From Larix sibirica (Eukaryota > Streptophyta > Pinopsida > Pinales > Pinaceae): a stretch of 22,267 nt of DNA. The DNA is taken from assembly GCA_004151065.3 (NCBI GenBank), contig NWUY0300013539.1, positions 72,304-94,570 of the forward strand, read 5' to 3'. Position 1 is the stretch's first letter; every line of letters begins with the position of its first letter. Of the stretch, positions 9,287 to 18,420 are shown piece by piece. Position numbers and translations under genes: made by a program. The notes below the pieces were generated by a model. It made no database searches. It was not told the origin of the DNA and worked only from the letters and a program-made list of their open reading frames with translations.

Positions 9287-9740
9287 GGCCCAAACTAATA
9301 AATAATTCCTTTTTGGAAAAAGTTCTTCAAAATGAACCTTTTAGGTCATCCTCTTGTCATTGTTGGGAGTGATTTGAACTTTTTTATTGTGAATTCTGAG
9401 ATTTAGGGAGGGAATTCTCGTTTGGATCAGTTATCAAATTGATTTTTTCAAAAACTTTATGAAGGTAGTTTATTTGATGTTACCCTATTTAAACTCAAAT
9501 TGATATGGAGGAACATGAGAGTGGTACTTGAAAGGATTTCAAAGTGCTTTGATAGTTTTCTAGTGTCTTAGGGTTTTATGAATGACTTATCGAGGATAAG
9601 ACAATGGGGAGGCACAAGTAGGGAATCATATCAGTTTCATATATTCTTGGAATTAACTAGGGTAGGGGAAAATCCTCCCAACCATTTCAAATTCAATTTC
9701 CAATGGCTATAGGATTCAAAATTTATTAGCTTAATTAATC
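9287..9740 (+). pseudogene. LINE ORF2 endonuclease (APE-type) fragment
   Basis: The endonuclease nicks the target DNA to prime reverse transcription. The segment FWKKFFKMN is followed by HPLVIVGSDLN at about 9350-9379, which matches the GDFN motif with its Asp (9371) and Asn (9377) kept. GGNSRLDQLSN and CFDSFLVS follow in the same frame. The final SDH-type catalytic motif is Ser-Tyr-Gln at 9626-9634, so both the Asp and the His are lost. Then come FLELTRVGENPPNHFKF and FNFQWL, typical of the C-terminal edge. The N-terminal half of the domain, which should hold the first Asn and Glu motifs, is not found upstream. Confidence 0.75.
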
Positions 9741-11400
9741 TCATTGGGTACCTTTTGGTAGTGACACAACAATGTAGCTATTCATTTTGAGTCCAAACTT
9801 AATAATGTAAAGAGATTTTCATCCGAATGGGATTATGATAAAATGTTAAAGGATGATAAGGAGTTACAAGAGGTTGAAGATACATTGGAGGGACTGATCT
9901 TCCAAGATCCGACTAGTTTTACAAGTGAAAAATATAAAACTCAAGTAGTGGAGTTAGAAAAACGGAAAACAGTGTTTCCAGAAAAGAAGGAAGCCTCTTG
10001 CAGGATGAAGAATGGAGGTTTATGGATGGAAAAGGGAGATGAGAAAACCAACCTTTTCCATTTGGAAGTTGTAAAATTATTATGGATAAATGACCAAAAG
10101 TTTCAAGAATCTTGCAAAGGATGGAGTGGATTATTTCAAAGGTCATTTTAAGGAGGAGAACATAGCCACTATAGTCAAGATTCAAAAAATGGTTTCCTAT
10201 TTTCCCAAATTTGTTTATGAGGACGAGAATGTTAATTTTATGGAATACGTTTCTAAAAAGGGTCTACAAGTGGGTTTGCACTCTTTTCAAAAATACAAAA
10301 GTCTAAGGCCTAATGGGTGGCCGATGTAATTTTTTTTATAAAGTTTTATGAAATCTTGGAGGAGTATTCGTTGAGATTCATCAAAGAATCTAGATAAATG
10401 GGGAGAATATTAGTTATTTTTAATATATCTTTTATTTCCCTTATCCTCAAATCTAGAAATCCCTCTAGGTTTCAAGAATACAATCCTATTTCATTTTGCA
10501 ACTACATTTACAAAATTATCTCCAAGATTTTTGCACTAGAAGAATGCAGGATATGTTGTCTAAGACTATTCACAAGAACAATTTGGGTTCTTAGTGGAGA
10601 GATAGATTGATGTGAAAGTGGGGGTATCTCATGATACTTTCCACATAATAAAGGTAAAAAATCATTTGACTATGGTGATAAAAGTAGATTTGTCAAAAGC
10701 TACTAATAGAGTATGATGGGTATACCTAAGGCTAAGGTCATTTCATCTGGAATTCAATCTAAGATTTGTTAATTGGGTGATGAGCTATGTTACTTCAGTA
10801 TCTTTTGCAGTTTTAAACAATGGTTCAATTTCAAAAAAATTCAATCTTGAGAGAGGTTTAAGGAAAGGGTACCCTCTTTCCCCTTTGCCTTTTATTTTGG
10901 TGGTAGAAGGGCTAAGAAGAGCCCTTATAAAGGCTAAAAACATAGGGCCTTTGAAAGGAATTATAAATGTAATGGATTTATATATTTCTCATTTTATATT
11001 TGTATATGGCATTACTATTTTTCTGTAATCTATCTAGAAGGGATGATTTGATATAAATTACCTAGGGTTCTATTTAAAACCAAATGACTACATCGATTTT
11101 TTGGGGGGTGGCTGATATCGATTGTAGAAAAAAGACTATATCTCTAGTGCAACGAGTGGATTTATAAGGTGGGAAGATTAGCATTGGTTACAATACCTAT
11201 CTATTGGGTCTCTTTATCTTTCATCCCCAAAGGAGCCCTGGAACATGTAAGGAAACTAAGCTTCAATTTTTTATCAGATGGAAATAATGAGAATAAGAAC
11301 TTTTTGTTTGGCTTCATGGAAAAAGATTGTCATCCCCAAATACATGGGAGGATGGGGCACTAAGAACATACACTATTTTTCAAAATAATTAGTTGCAAAA
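9741..11400 (+). pseudogene. LINE ORF2 reverse transcriptase remnant
   Basis: This enzyme would copy LINE RNA at the nicked target. The linker at 9843-10130 has the characteristic LEKRKT, then GLWMEKGDEKTNLFHLE. A frame change near 10130 leads into LAKDGVDYFKGHFKEEN and HSFQKYKSLRPNGWP (the GPDG motif, Asp now Asn). Next are FNISFISLILKSRNPSRF and YNPISFCNYIYKIISKI near 10480, then motif A as KVDLSKA with its Asp at 10687. NWVMSYVTSVSFAVLNNGS follows, and motif B as GLRKGYPLSPLPFILVVEGL from 10855. Motif C reads FVYGI at 10999-11013, where the two catalytic Asp are Tyr and Gly. The thumb reads NYLGFYLKPN, then GRLALV and IPIYWVSLSFIPKG near 11180. Confidence 0.88.
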
Positions 11401-12420
11401 TGTATTTAATGACATATTGAAGTGAAAATTTTATGGGTGAATTAAATATGGAAGAAATATATTGCTCCTCAATCCATGGAAGAATGGATAATATCTCCTA
11501 GGAAATATTTTCATAATGCATTAGAATTTTGGAAGGAAATGGTGTTGGATTTTCCATTGGTGGGAAAGTGGCTTGTGTGGAAAGTGGGGGCAGGTAATAA
11601 GGTGATATTAGGTGGATACACTTGGGTGGGTTGTGATGATAATTTTAATTTGTAAAGGAGCATGGTGGAAGCTTTAAAAGATGGAAGTATTTTTTGTTTT
11701 CATCAAGTATCTGACCTAGTGAATTCTTCTATTTTTAATCAAAAGTGCATCTTAGTTGGCACCTTGGGTTTTATTGGTGATGAAGGAAAATAGAGGGATA
11801 ACTATTGTGATGCACTCAACCATGTTAGAATAAAAGAGGATAAAGACGAACTTATCTAGTTCAAAAATATTATTGGGTATGGATACACTTCAAAGCGAGG
11901 ATATGAATCTCTTAGAGAATAAGATGGAATACGAAACCTAGATTGGTGGTATAAAGAGGTATGGATGTTCACATGCCCTCTTAAATTCAAATTTTCATGT
12001 ACTTATTTCTCAATCAAAGGGTCCCCACTTGGAATTTGATGCAGAGGAAAAATTGGAATGCACTAGGAATATTTCCATTATGCAAGAGTTCTAAGGAAAA
12101 CCTTTCTCATATCATCATATAGTGCTCATTTATTGAATTAGTTTGGAAGGAAATTGAGTTTCAGATAGGATTGAGAAATATGTGGGGAACGAAGACTATG
12201 GAATAATCCCTCAAGATATGGTGTGAAAATATATTATCCAAACCATTCAAATCCTTACCTCTCATTATTGATTGGGGAATTTGTTTGGCAAGGAGCTCCT
12301 AAGTTTATTTGAATACCATAATATTCCTCCTTAGATTTGTGCCACCCAAAGTATGCCCATTCTTAAAATCTTCAAGCAAGTACATGGAAATAAACCTCCA
12401 AGGGTAGTAAGAGAGGAAGT
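11401..12420 (+). pseudogene. LINE ORF2 C-terminal region with zf-RVT-like zinc finger
   Basis: Fragments in changing frames match the long region between the thumb and RNase H of plant LINEs. Near 11590 the residues resemble a WKVG..GN motif followed by a GGYTWVG stretch. From about 12030 one frame reads NLMQRKNWNALGIFPLCKSS, then KENLSHIII and a stop, then CSFIELVWKEIEF. This has the layout of the zf-RVT domain: W-N-L-Q-R, a Cys, a His and a last Cys before a VWKEI helix. Several stops and shifts make the exact limits uncertain. Confidence 0.6.
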
Positions 12421-12870
12421 TATAGACAAAATTAGACCTTTTTTTTTATTATTTATCGAGATTCACATGGGAACCTTCCATGGGTGGAGCTGGAGGGATT
12501 TTATATATTTATGAGAGATATTTGTAGAAATTCAAAGTTGATTTGGGTAAGAGCACAAATAAAAAAGCAAAGCCCCTAGCACTAAAATTGGTTCTAATGT
12601 TAGTTGTTGAGAAGGGGATTCAAAACCTCTAAGTGATGGGAGATTCTAAAGTAACTATGAAATTAATGAAGGGGATTACTATTTGTGAGAAATTTTAAAT
12701 TAAGACCCTTTTTATGAGATTATTAACATAAAAAAATCAATAAATGAAGTCGCATTCCTACATGTTTATAGAGAAAGGAACATCCTTGTTAATTACTTAT
12801 CAAAATTGGTTATGTTGGTGGCTTTAAGTACTTGGCATATTTGGACTCAATGGGAAAGTGCGCATAATGA
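12420..12870 (+). pseudogene. C-terminal RNase H domain of the LINE, decayed
   Basis: The residues SMGGAGGILYIYE near 12478, then GKSTNKKAKPLALKLVLML, then a stop and MGDSKVTMKLMKG, then AFLHVYRERNILVNYLSK near 12752 give the order of an RVT_3-type RNase H. The Glu expected in the NKAE-type motif is Lys (AAG at 12570-12572). The Asp of GDSK is kept (GAT at 12642). The last Asp of the N-x-x-A-D-x-L-S motif is Asn (AAT at 12791-12793). Known plant L1 elements can carry such a C-terminal RNase H; this copy is inactive. The first catalytic Asp region at 12440-12475 is obscured by a poly-T run. Confidence 0.7.
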
Positions 12871-13225
12871 ATATGATCTAGGACCATTCACATCACCTAT
12901 ATTCACTCTCTTTTCAAATTTTAATTATGATGTTTATGTTTCTACCTATATATCAACATAAGACTAGTTATTGTTTTTTACAGTATATTGATGTAATTTA
13001 TGGTACCTTTTTGAACTTGTACAAATCTATAGTAAAACTTTATATGTTATATTTTATACAATTTCATACTTATTTGGATCCATTTTTAGATCCTACTAGT
13101 ATATGGTATTAGTTTCTCTGTTTGTAAATTTTGAAGAACAGTCTAAAGGTTTCAATAGCAAAAGTTACAAGAACAATGGATGTTGAAAGGCATCACGATT
13201 TTTTTCCTAAGAAAAAAATAAGTAA
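12871..13225 (+). other. AT-rich 3' tail of the LINE
   Basis: No conserved coding is seen after the RNase H. An AT-rich stretch runs to an A-rich run at 13212-13220 that could be the relic of a poly(A) tail. A short open frame at 12927-13109 encodes a hydrophobic Tyr/Phe-rich peptide and shows no family likeness, so it is probably chance. Confidence 0.4.
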
Positions 13226-13733
13226 GCATCATTATTATCTTTTATAGTGAGATTCGTAGATTCATTTATGTCATTACAATTCATTCATGTAGCTTTGATA
13301 ACATCATTACTCGCGTAGCTAGACTAGACTCATTGATTTGAATGCAATAACAGTTATAAAGTATAATAGCAAGAGTCCTCTTAAATAAATGTGCACGTAA
13401 TCCTATGGTCTATTCATACTTTGTGCAAGAATTATTTTTCTCATGTTAGCTAAATGCATGTGATTCTTTTTATTTTTATCACTACTTCAATGTGACATAA
13501 TTGTGTAGTATAGCATTAGAAAGGTGAAAATGTTTTGTTATTTAGGAAATGTATGTTTACATAGGTATGCTAGCTTTGATAGGTGAGTTAAGTATCCTTG
13601 TTAAGTTTTAATGAGCTAAAATATTTAATCCTTTGAACATTGTGATGTATTTATATTTTTAATAAGAATAGATAAGTATGCAAATGGAACCTTAGAATCT
13701 TAGATACTTTTGCATGTATTTTGTGATAAATTA
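13226..13733. other. AT-rich intergenic sequence, nothing recognised
   Basis: All frames are closed and no repeat, RNA gene or coding remnant is visible. It may be the left part of the putative non-autonomous LTR element whose right side is at 16.4 kb, but no primer binding site is convincing. Confidence 0.4.
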
Positions 13734-14800
13734 TGTTGATGATTTTGAATAAATGATATTGGTGATTTGACGATGCTTGTGAATTTGATGATATAGATAA
13801 TATTGTTTAAATGCCATTATTGATATTTAATGAATTTTGATGATGGTGGTGGTATTGATATGATGATGTTTCTTATACTTATTGATTCTAATGGGGTTGA
13901 TTGTTAATGATTTGATTTGATGATCCTAATGATGTTGCTTGCATTGACTTGGAAATATTGTTGATTTGATATTGTTGATGCTCTCAATGATTAATTATGT
14001 ATGTTCTTGAAGGTGTTGATGCTCTTGATGATATTGGTGATCTTGATGACACTGATTATTTATAACTTTGATGATATTGATAATTTGAAGATGTCGATGA
14101 TATTGATGATGTAAATGCTAGTGATTTGGTGGTATTGATTTATTGATGGTTTGATTTTAAAGATGGCGTGGATGATGTTAACTTGATGTTAGAGAATGAT
14201 AACAATGTCGATAATGTTGACACTTGGGTGATGGTGCTTGATTTCACGATCTTTGATGATTCAATGATGATTTGATGATAATGATGCTTTAGTTTGATGA
14301 TACTAATGACATTGATGATAATTATAATCACAAAAATGTTGATTTGATAAAGATAATAATCTTGATGAAATTGATGATTAGGTAATGATCTGTTGCAGTT
14401 GATGGTATTGTTTAGATGATATTGTTGATTTGATAACATTGAATTAATGGTAATAATGATATTGTTGATTCTAATGATATTAGTGTTGATTTGATGATCT
14501 AGATGATTTTATAATAATTTGTTGTTTTTTATGATAATGATAATGACATTGATTTGTCGATGATCTCGAGGATTGGATAATGGTGTGTTGATATTGATAA
14601 TGTTAATGATACTGTTGATTCAATTATATTGAATTCACTGTATTAATGACCTTGTTTATATTGATAATTTTGATGATACTAATTTGATGTTGACGATTGG
14701 ATAATGGTTTGAGGATATGACAGAATGTTGATTTAATGATAATAATGATATTGATGACATTGATTTTGAATGTCTAGAAAATATTTGATGGTATTGGTTA
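13734..14800. repeat. Degenerate GAT-rich (TGATGAT / TTGATGATATTGATAATG-like) simple repeat
   Basis: About 1 kb is dominated by GAT triplets and the words TTGAT, TGATGAT and GATATTGAT, with frequent one- to three-base slips. No fixed longer period could be read by eye. The plus strand is GAT-rich and the minus strand is ATC-rich, and the latter produces a long Asn/Ile/Ser/His-rich open frame at 14140-14439 that is a by-product of the repeat. The tract is old, as shown by many point differences. It fades out gradually on the right. Confidence 0.85.
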
Positions 14801-15750
14801 TTGAAAAATTTACACACATGCAAGTTGAATGCTAATGTCATATTATGTTATGATTGATTGTGATAATTTGGATGAAGGTTCAATGGATGTCTGATTTTTT
14901 ATCATATTATATACATGAATTATTTAGGATTTTGGTGATAAATATTGGATGAATACTTCAATGATCCTTTGTATTGTAACTTAAATGATGAAAAAGAATA
15001 TTGGTTGTGATTATTACTTGATTGGAAATTGTTTGTATATGTTAAGACTCCCTTGTACTATGATTACTTGTATTAGGACACTTGTCTATTGATACTCAAA
15101 TCCTTGTGCTCAATGATATTCTTGAATAACTAATGTGACATTGAGTTAATGATGAAATTAATTGAACAATGCTCTATTCTAGTTTAGAATATAGTGTGTG
15201 CCCTCATTGAATGATGATTAATTCACCTAGTAGTTTTGATTGCATTAGTGCACTTACTTTTGATAAGATTATTGGTTTTTTAGTGTATGGGTTATACAGT
15301 TAGATTTAAAAATGAAAGGGATTAAATTATGGGAAGATTGATTATTATAGTGGTTTGTTAAAAATGTAAATTCTTTGATAAACAATATTCCATGTTTCTT
15401 CATGACCAATGATCTAATGCATTTATTTATTAAGGTGTTGACTATGCAGAAAAGATGAATTATTATTTTTGTAATGGTATTTGCAACCATTAAAGTGACA
15501 TAGATTTACATGAAGCTATTGGACCATAACACATTGAAACCCTATGGAGAGGCATTTCTCTATGCTAAATCAATTCTTACTCAATTGAACTTTCTTTCAG
15601 GTTTTGTAAAGTGTTTTCTGAAATTTCTTTGTGAACCTCAAAGTTAATTTTCTAGAAGTGGTTTCTCTGGAGTGGTGTTTCCAATGGTATTGAAAATTAG
15701 TTGAATATGGTATGATCTTGTTTTAATAACCATGATTTAGATATAATATA
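14801..15750. other. AT-rich sequence, no gene seen
   Basis: Frames are short and no family is recognised. A faint TGATAAT bias persists from the neighbouring tract up to about 15250. The rest, including the stretch just left of the 51-bp array, shows nothing I can name. Confidence 0.45.
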
Positions 15751-15759
15751 CCTGAGCAT

Positions 15760-16325
15760 GGTTCATTCATGTGGTGGTTTATTCACCTTGGAGGTTTGAT
15801 CACCTAAGGTGGTTCATTCACATAGAAGTTTGTTCTCATGGTGTTATTTTGTTCACATGGTGGTTTTTTCACCTTCTAGGTTTTCTCTCTTAACATGTTC
15901 TGTCACGTGGTGGTTTGTTCATCTTGGAGGTTTTTTCTCCTATTGTGATTCATTCATGTGGTGGTTTTTACACTAGGAAGGTTTGTTCTCATAGAGTGGT
16001 TCATTCATGTGGTAGTTTTTTCACCTTGGAGGTTTGTTCCCATGGTGTGGTTCATTCACATGGTGGTTTGTTCTCCTAGTATGTCCATTCACATGGTGGT
16101 TTGTTCACCTTGGAGGTTTGTTCTCCTAATGTAGCTTGTTCATGTGGTGGTTTTTTCACCTTGAAGGTGTCTTTTACTAGCATGTTCATTCACATGGTGG
16201 TTTGTTCACCTTGGAGGTTTGTTCTCCAAGCATGGTACACCTTATATGATGGTTTTTTCACCATGGAGATTTGTTCTTCAACATGGTCGATTCATGTGTG
16301 GTGGTTTTTATCACCAATGTAACAT
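15760..16325 (+). repeat. 51-bp tandem repeat array built from three 17-bp sub-units
   Basis: The word GGTGGTTT (or a one- to two-base variant) recurs at 15773, 15859, 15909, 15960, 16011, 16062, 16095, 16146, 16196, 16248 and 16300. The spacings are 86, 50, 51, 51, 51, 33, 51, 50, 52 and 52. Within a unit, three related pieces starting GGTTTGTTCACC, GGTTTGTTCTCC and GGTTCATTCAC follow one another about 17 bases apart. The two irregular spacings are close to five and two sub-units. Two pieces carry short complementary arms around a GTTTGTT core (GGTG with CACC, and GGAG with CTCC). Because 51 is a multiple of three, the array stays open in one frame at 16101-16319, but this is not evidence of a protein. 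Confidence 0.9.
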
Positions 16326-16390
16326 GTTCAATATTACAAGTTGTTTGAAAACATAGTAAGTTTTGGCATGCCAATGACGCCATTAGTTTT
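16326..16390. other. Short link between the array and the purine tract
   Basis: This is unremarkable AT-rich sequence directly before the polypurine-like tract. It would be the last part of the internal region if the junction to the right is a real LTR start. Confidence 0.3.
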
Positions 16391-16416
16391 GAAAGAGGGG
16401 GAGGATGTAACACCCC
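16391..16416 (+). other. Polypurine tract joined to an LTR start (TGTAACACCCC)
   Basis: Fifteen uninterrupted purines at 16391-16405, GAAAGAGGGGGAGGA, run straight into TGTAACACCCC at 16406. A purine tract ending immediately before a TG is the standard junction of the internal region and the 3' LTR, and TGTAACACCC is a common LTR opening in plants. No matching 5' LTR was recognised to the left, so this is an inference from the junction alone. Confidence 0.55.
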
Positions 16417-17482
16417 TCATGAACCCTATTTTTTACATTTGATGTCAATTTACCGATGATCAAATTTTTATGCATTTCAATTATTTTTGCAATGTTGTTT
16501 GGAAAGGATAATTCCCTTTTGAATGGTATGTTCCCAAGACCCACACAGACCTAGTTTAGATGATAGGAATGACCTAGATGAATACTAATTAAAGATGTGG
16601 AAATCAAATCCAAGGGACGGGTCTTATGTTTCATAAGAATGGCCCACATAGATCTTGCACCTAATAATCCTAGGAAGGGGAAAAGTAACTTGTAAATGGT
16701 TCCTAAAGTAAATTGGGGTAAAAATCCTAACAAATTTTTTTGTATTTCACCTTTCACCCACCTTATGATACTTCCAATGTTTCCATTACGCCTAATTTCT
16801 CCCCATGTGGATAATTGTAGGGGGTATGGGAAGGAAAAGATACATTCTTGGGAGGGATTTGTTCTCCTTGAAAGATTATAAAAGAGTTTGTTTGATTTTT
16901 TGTAAGGGGGGTTGGCTATGTGGAATTATTGATAATTTTTACCTTGAGCAATTGCACTATCTTGATTGTGAATTTGTGGGATCATTTTGATAGATATTTT
17001 AGCTTAGTTAGTGTGGCTAGATGAGGCTTGGAATGTACTTGACATCCCAGGGGTATTAATGCTCACTATGCTTGGAAATTGATTTGATGTAAGTTTGGAA
17101 CCCTCTCTACAACACTAAGGTTGATAAGCTAGATGTATGATCCTTAAGTTGATATGTTGGATAGAGTGGGTGATCTTGTTGTGTACTGATTGTTTTATCC
17201 CACACCCTTATTGAGCTTAGGCCTTTCTCAAGGGGAATCAAACACCCAAGTTCAGGTGATTGCATTGGTTGAGTGGAAATATGCCACTTGGATTTAGGTT
17301 CTCCCTTTGATCTGTAGTCTACTTGTGGAGCACAAGTTTGGACTAGGGTTTGTCATTAGTAGGGAAAATGATTCCATTTACTTGATGTTCCACTATTTAT
17401 TATAATTATTTTTTATTTAATAGATTTCTTATATATCAAGGAGTCAATTGATTGAATTTAGGAAATAAAATATTCCTTAGCA
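16406..17482 (+). mobile_element. Candidate 3' LTR or solo-type LTR
   Basis: The stretch begins TGTAACACCCC after a purine tract. A TATA-like ATTATAAAAGA lies near 16875 and an AT-rich section near 17395-17425. It ends TTAGCA at 17482, giving the expected TG...CA outline. No coding likeness is seen; small open frames at 16696-16987 overlap one another and carry no recognised motif. The end is tentative, because TGTAACACCC appears again at the very next base. Confidence 0.4.
16873..16883 (+). promoter_or_regulatory. TATA-like box in the candidate LTR
   Basis: GATTATAAAAG lies about 470 bases inside the candidate LTR, a plausible place for an LTR core promoter. There is no independent support. 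Confidence 0.25.
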
Positions 17483-17527
17483 TGTAACACCCTCCTAGAC
17501 AATTTATATTGGGAGAGGGATGCTACA
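17483..17527. repeat. Imperfect inverted repeat with TGTAACACCC/TGCTACA arms
   Basis: TGTAACACCCTCC on the left faces GGGAGAGGGATGCTACA on the right across an AT-rich centre. The outer bases, TGTA(A/G)CA(C/T)CC, pair with few mismatches. It could be a short foldback element, two LTR ends in opposite orientation, or the polypurine tract and LTR start of a minus-strand element. Confidence 0.45.
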
Positions 17528-18068
17528 ATTGAAACGCCTTTCATTATTCCTAAAAAATATGTTGAAAAAGAAAAAATATTTATATTTGATGGTTGCACCT
17601 TACTGCAACAAGTCAAAATATCCACATAAACAAGATAAATCAGAAGTGTTTCTATTTGATTCTCACACCGCACACATGCAACTCTTAAAGGAAGGGTGGT
17701 GTTAAAGAGGAACATGGGACTAAACATTTCAAAGCCAGGTCAAGGCCATATTTTACATAAATTGATCCCTAAACCACCATAATTAAATGCTTATTTGGTG
17801 ACTAAATATCACAATATCTTTGTGTCATAGAAAGGTGGAAAAAATGTGATTTGTAGTGGAACATGTTTGACTATAGGAAAGGACTACACTTTATAGCACT
17901 AGGAGATAGAGGCCTATGCACTTGAAAGTATGAGAGAAATGAATAATATGAGATGCAACATGCTAAAACTAAAAAATATTACGACCTCCTTAATGATGGA
18001 GAAACGAAGGAAGATAAAATATCTTCCAATGGTTGGGATTGACTATCTTTGTAGTGGACCTAATAAGA
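17528..18068. other. AT-rich sequence, no gene recognised
   Basis: Two overlapping open frames on opposite strands (17458-17727 minus, 17520-17702 plus) have no likeness I recognise and oppose each other, so neither is called. If the antisense primer site on the right is real, this is the internal region of a short minus-strand LTR element. Confidence 0.35.
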
Positions 18069-18080
18069 GCTCTAATACCA
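18069..18080 (-). other. Antisense primer-binding-site-like motif (initiator Met tRNA type)
   Basis: Read on the minus strand, the twelve bases are TGGTATTAGAGC. This differs by one transition from TGGTATCAGAGC, the usual plant LTR retrotransposon site complementary to the initiator Met tRNA 3' end. On the minus strand ACATCA lies just upstream at about 18087-18092, which could be an LTR end in CA. Confidence 0.5.
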
Positions 18081-18086
18081 AACTAT

Positions 18087-18420
18087 GATGTAGGTCCAAG
18101 ATATTAAGGAAAATAACATAAATTATTAAGGTAAATAATTGAAGAGAAATAAAATCAAACATCAAAGAGCAATAAATACATGTGAGAAAGATTAAGGTCA
18201 AACTTGACTTGATTATCAAAACTATATAAGAGGCCAATTTTTAGGCTAACAAAGTTAATCAATATCCAACTATGTTGTGTATCTTTTTTCTTACCTCCTT
18301 TGGGATTTATATAACTTTATCATATGTTTTCCTTTGATAGAATATAATTTATCCAAAATTTAATTTAATTATTAGTATGAAGGTTCATCATCAATGGTTT
18401 AAAAACTTTATTAGAGATAT
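18087..18420 (-). other. Possible minus-strand LTR fragment next to the antisense primer site
   Basis: On the minus strand this stretch lies directly upstream of the primer-site-like motif, where a 5' LTR should be. A strong TATATAA at 18223-18229 lies on the plus strand, which argues against a simple reading, and no second LTR copy was found. No coding is seen. Confidence 0.25.

Larger units (their letters stand above)
8300..13225 (+). mobile_element. Decayed non-LTR retrotransposon (plant L1-type LINE)
   Basis: Remnants of a probable ORF1 tail, an APE-type endonuclease, a LINE reverse transcriptase, a zf-RVT-like region and a C-terminal RNase H follow one another on one strand, which is the domain order of plant L1 elements. 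All are broken by stops and frame changes. The 5' end is not defined; it sits directly against the gypsy element's right side. The 3' end may be near an A-run at 13212-13220, but no target-site duplication could be confirmed. Confidence 0.8.

Noticed and set aside
13095-13120. TGGTATTAG word as a plus-strand primer binding site
   Set aside because: The match to the initiator Met tRNA site ends after nine bases, one of them a mismatch, and no LTR end in CA sits just before it.
14140-14439. Minus-strand open frame of 99 codons rich in Asn, Ile, Ser and His
   Set aside because: It is the ATC-strand reading of the degenerate GAT repeat, with low complexity and no domain.
16101-16322. Plus-strand open frame of 73 codons with repeated Cys-Ser-Pro-Trp-type words
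   Set aside because: It is a by-product of a 51-bp repeat whose length is a multiple of three; neighbouring units in the same array do not keep the frame.
15760-16325. CRISPR-like repeat-spacer array
   Set aside because: The units are contiguous and related throughout, with no unique spacers, and the context is a plant genome. It is an ordinary tandem repeat.
17458-17727. Minus-strand open frame of 89 codons with Cys residues
   Set aside because: It overlaps an opposing open frame and a non-coding inverted repeat, and shows no recognised motif.
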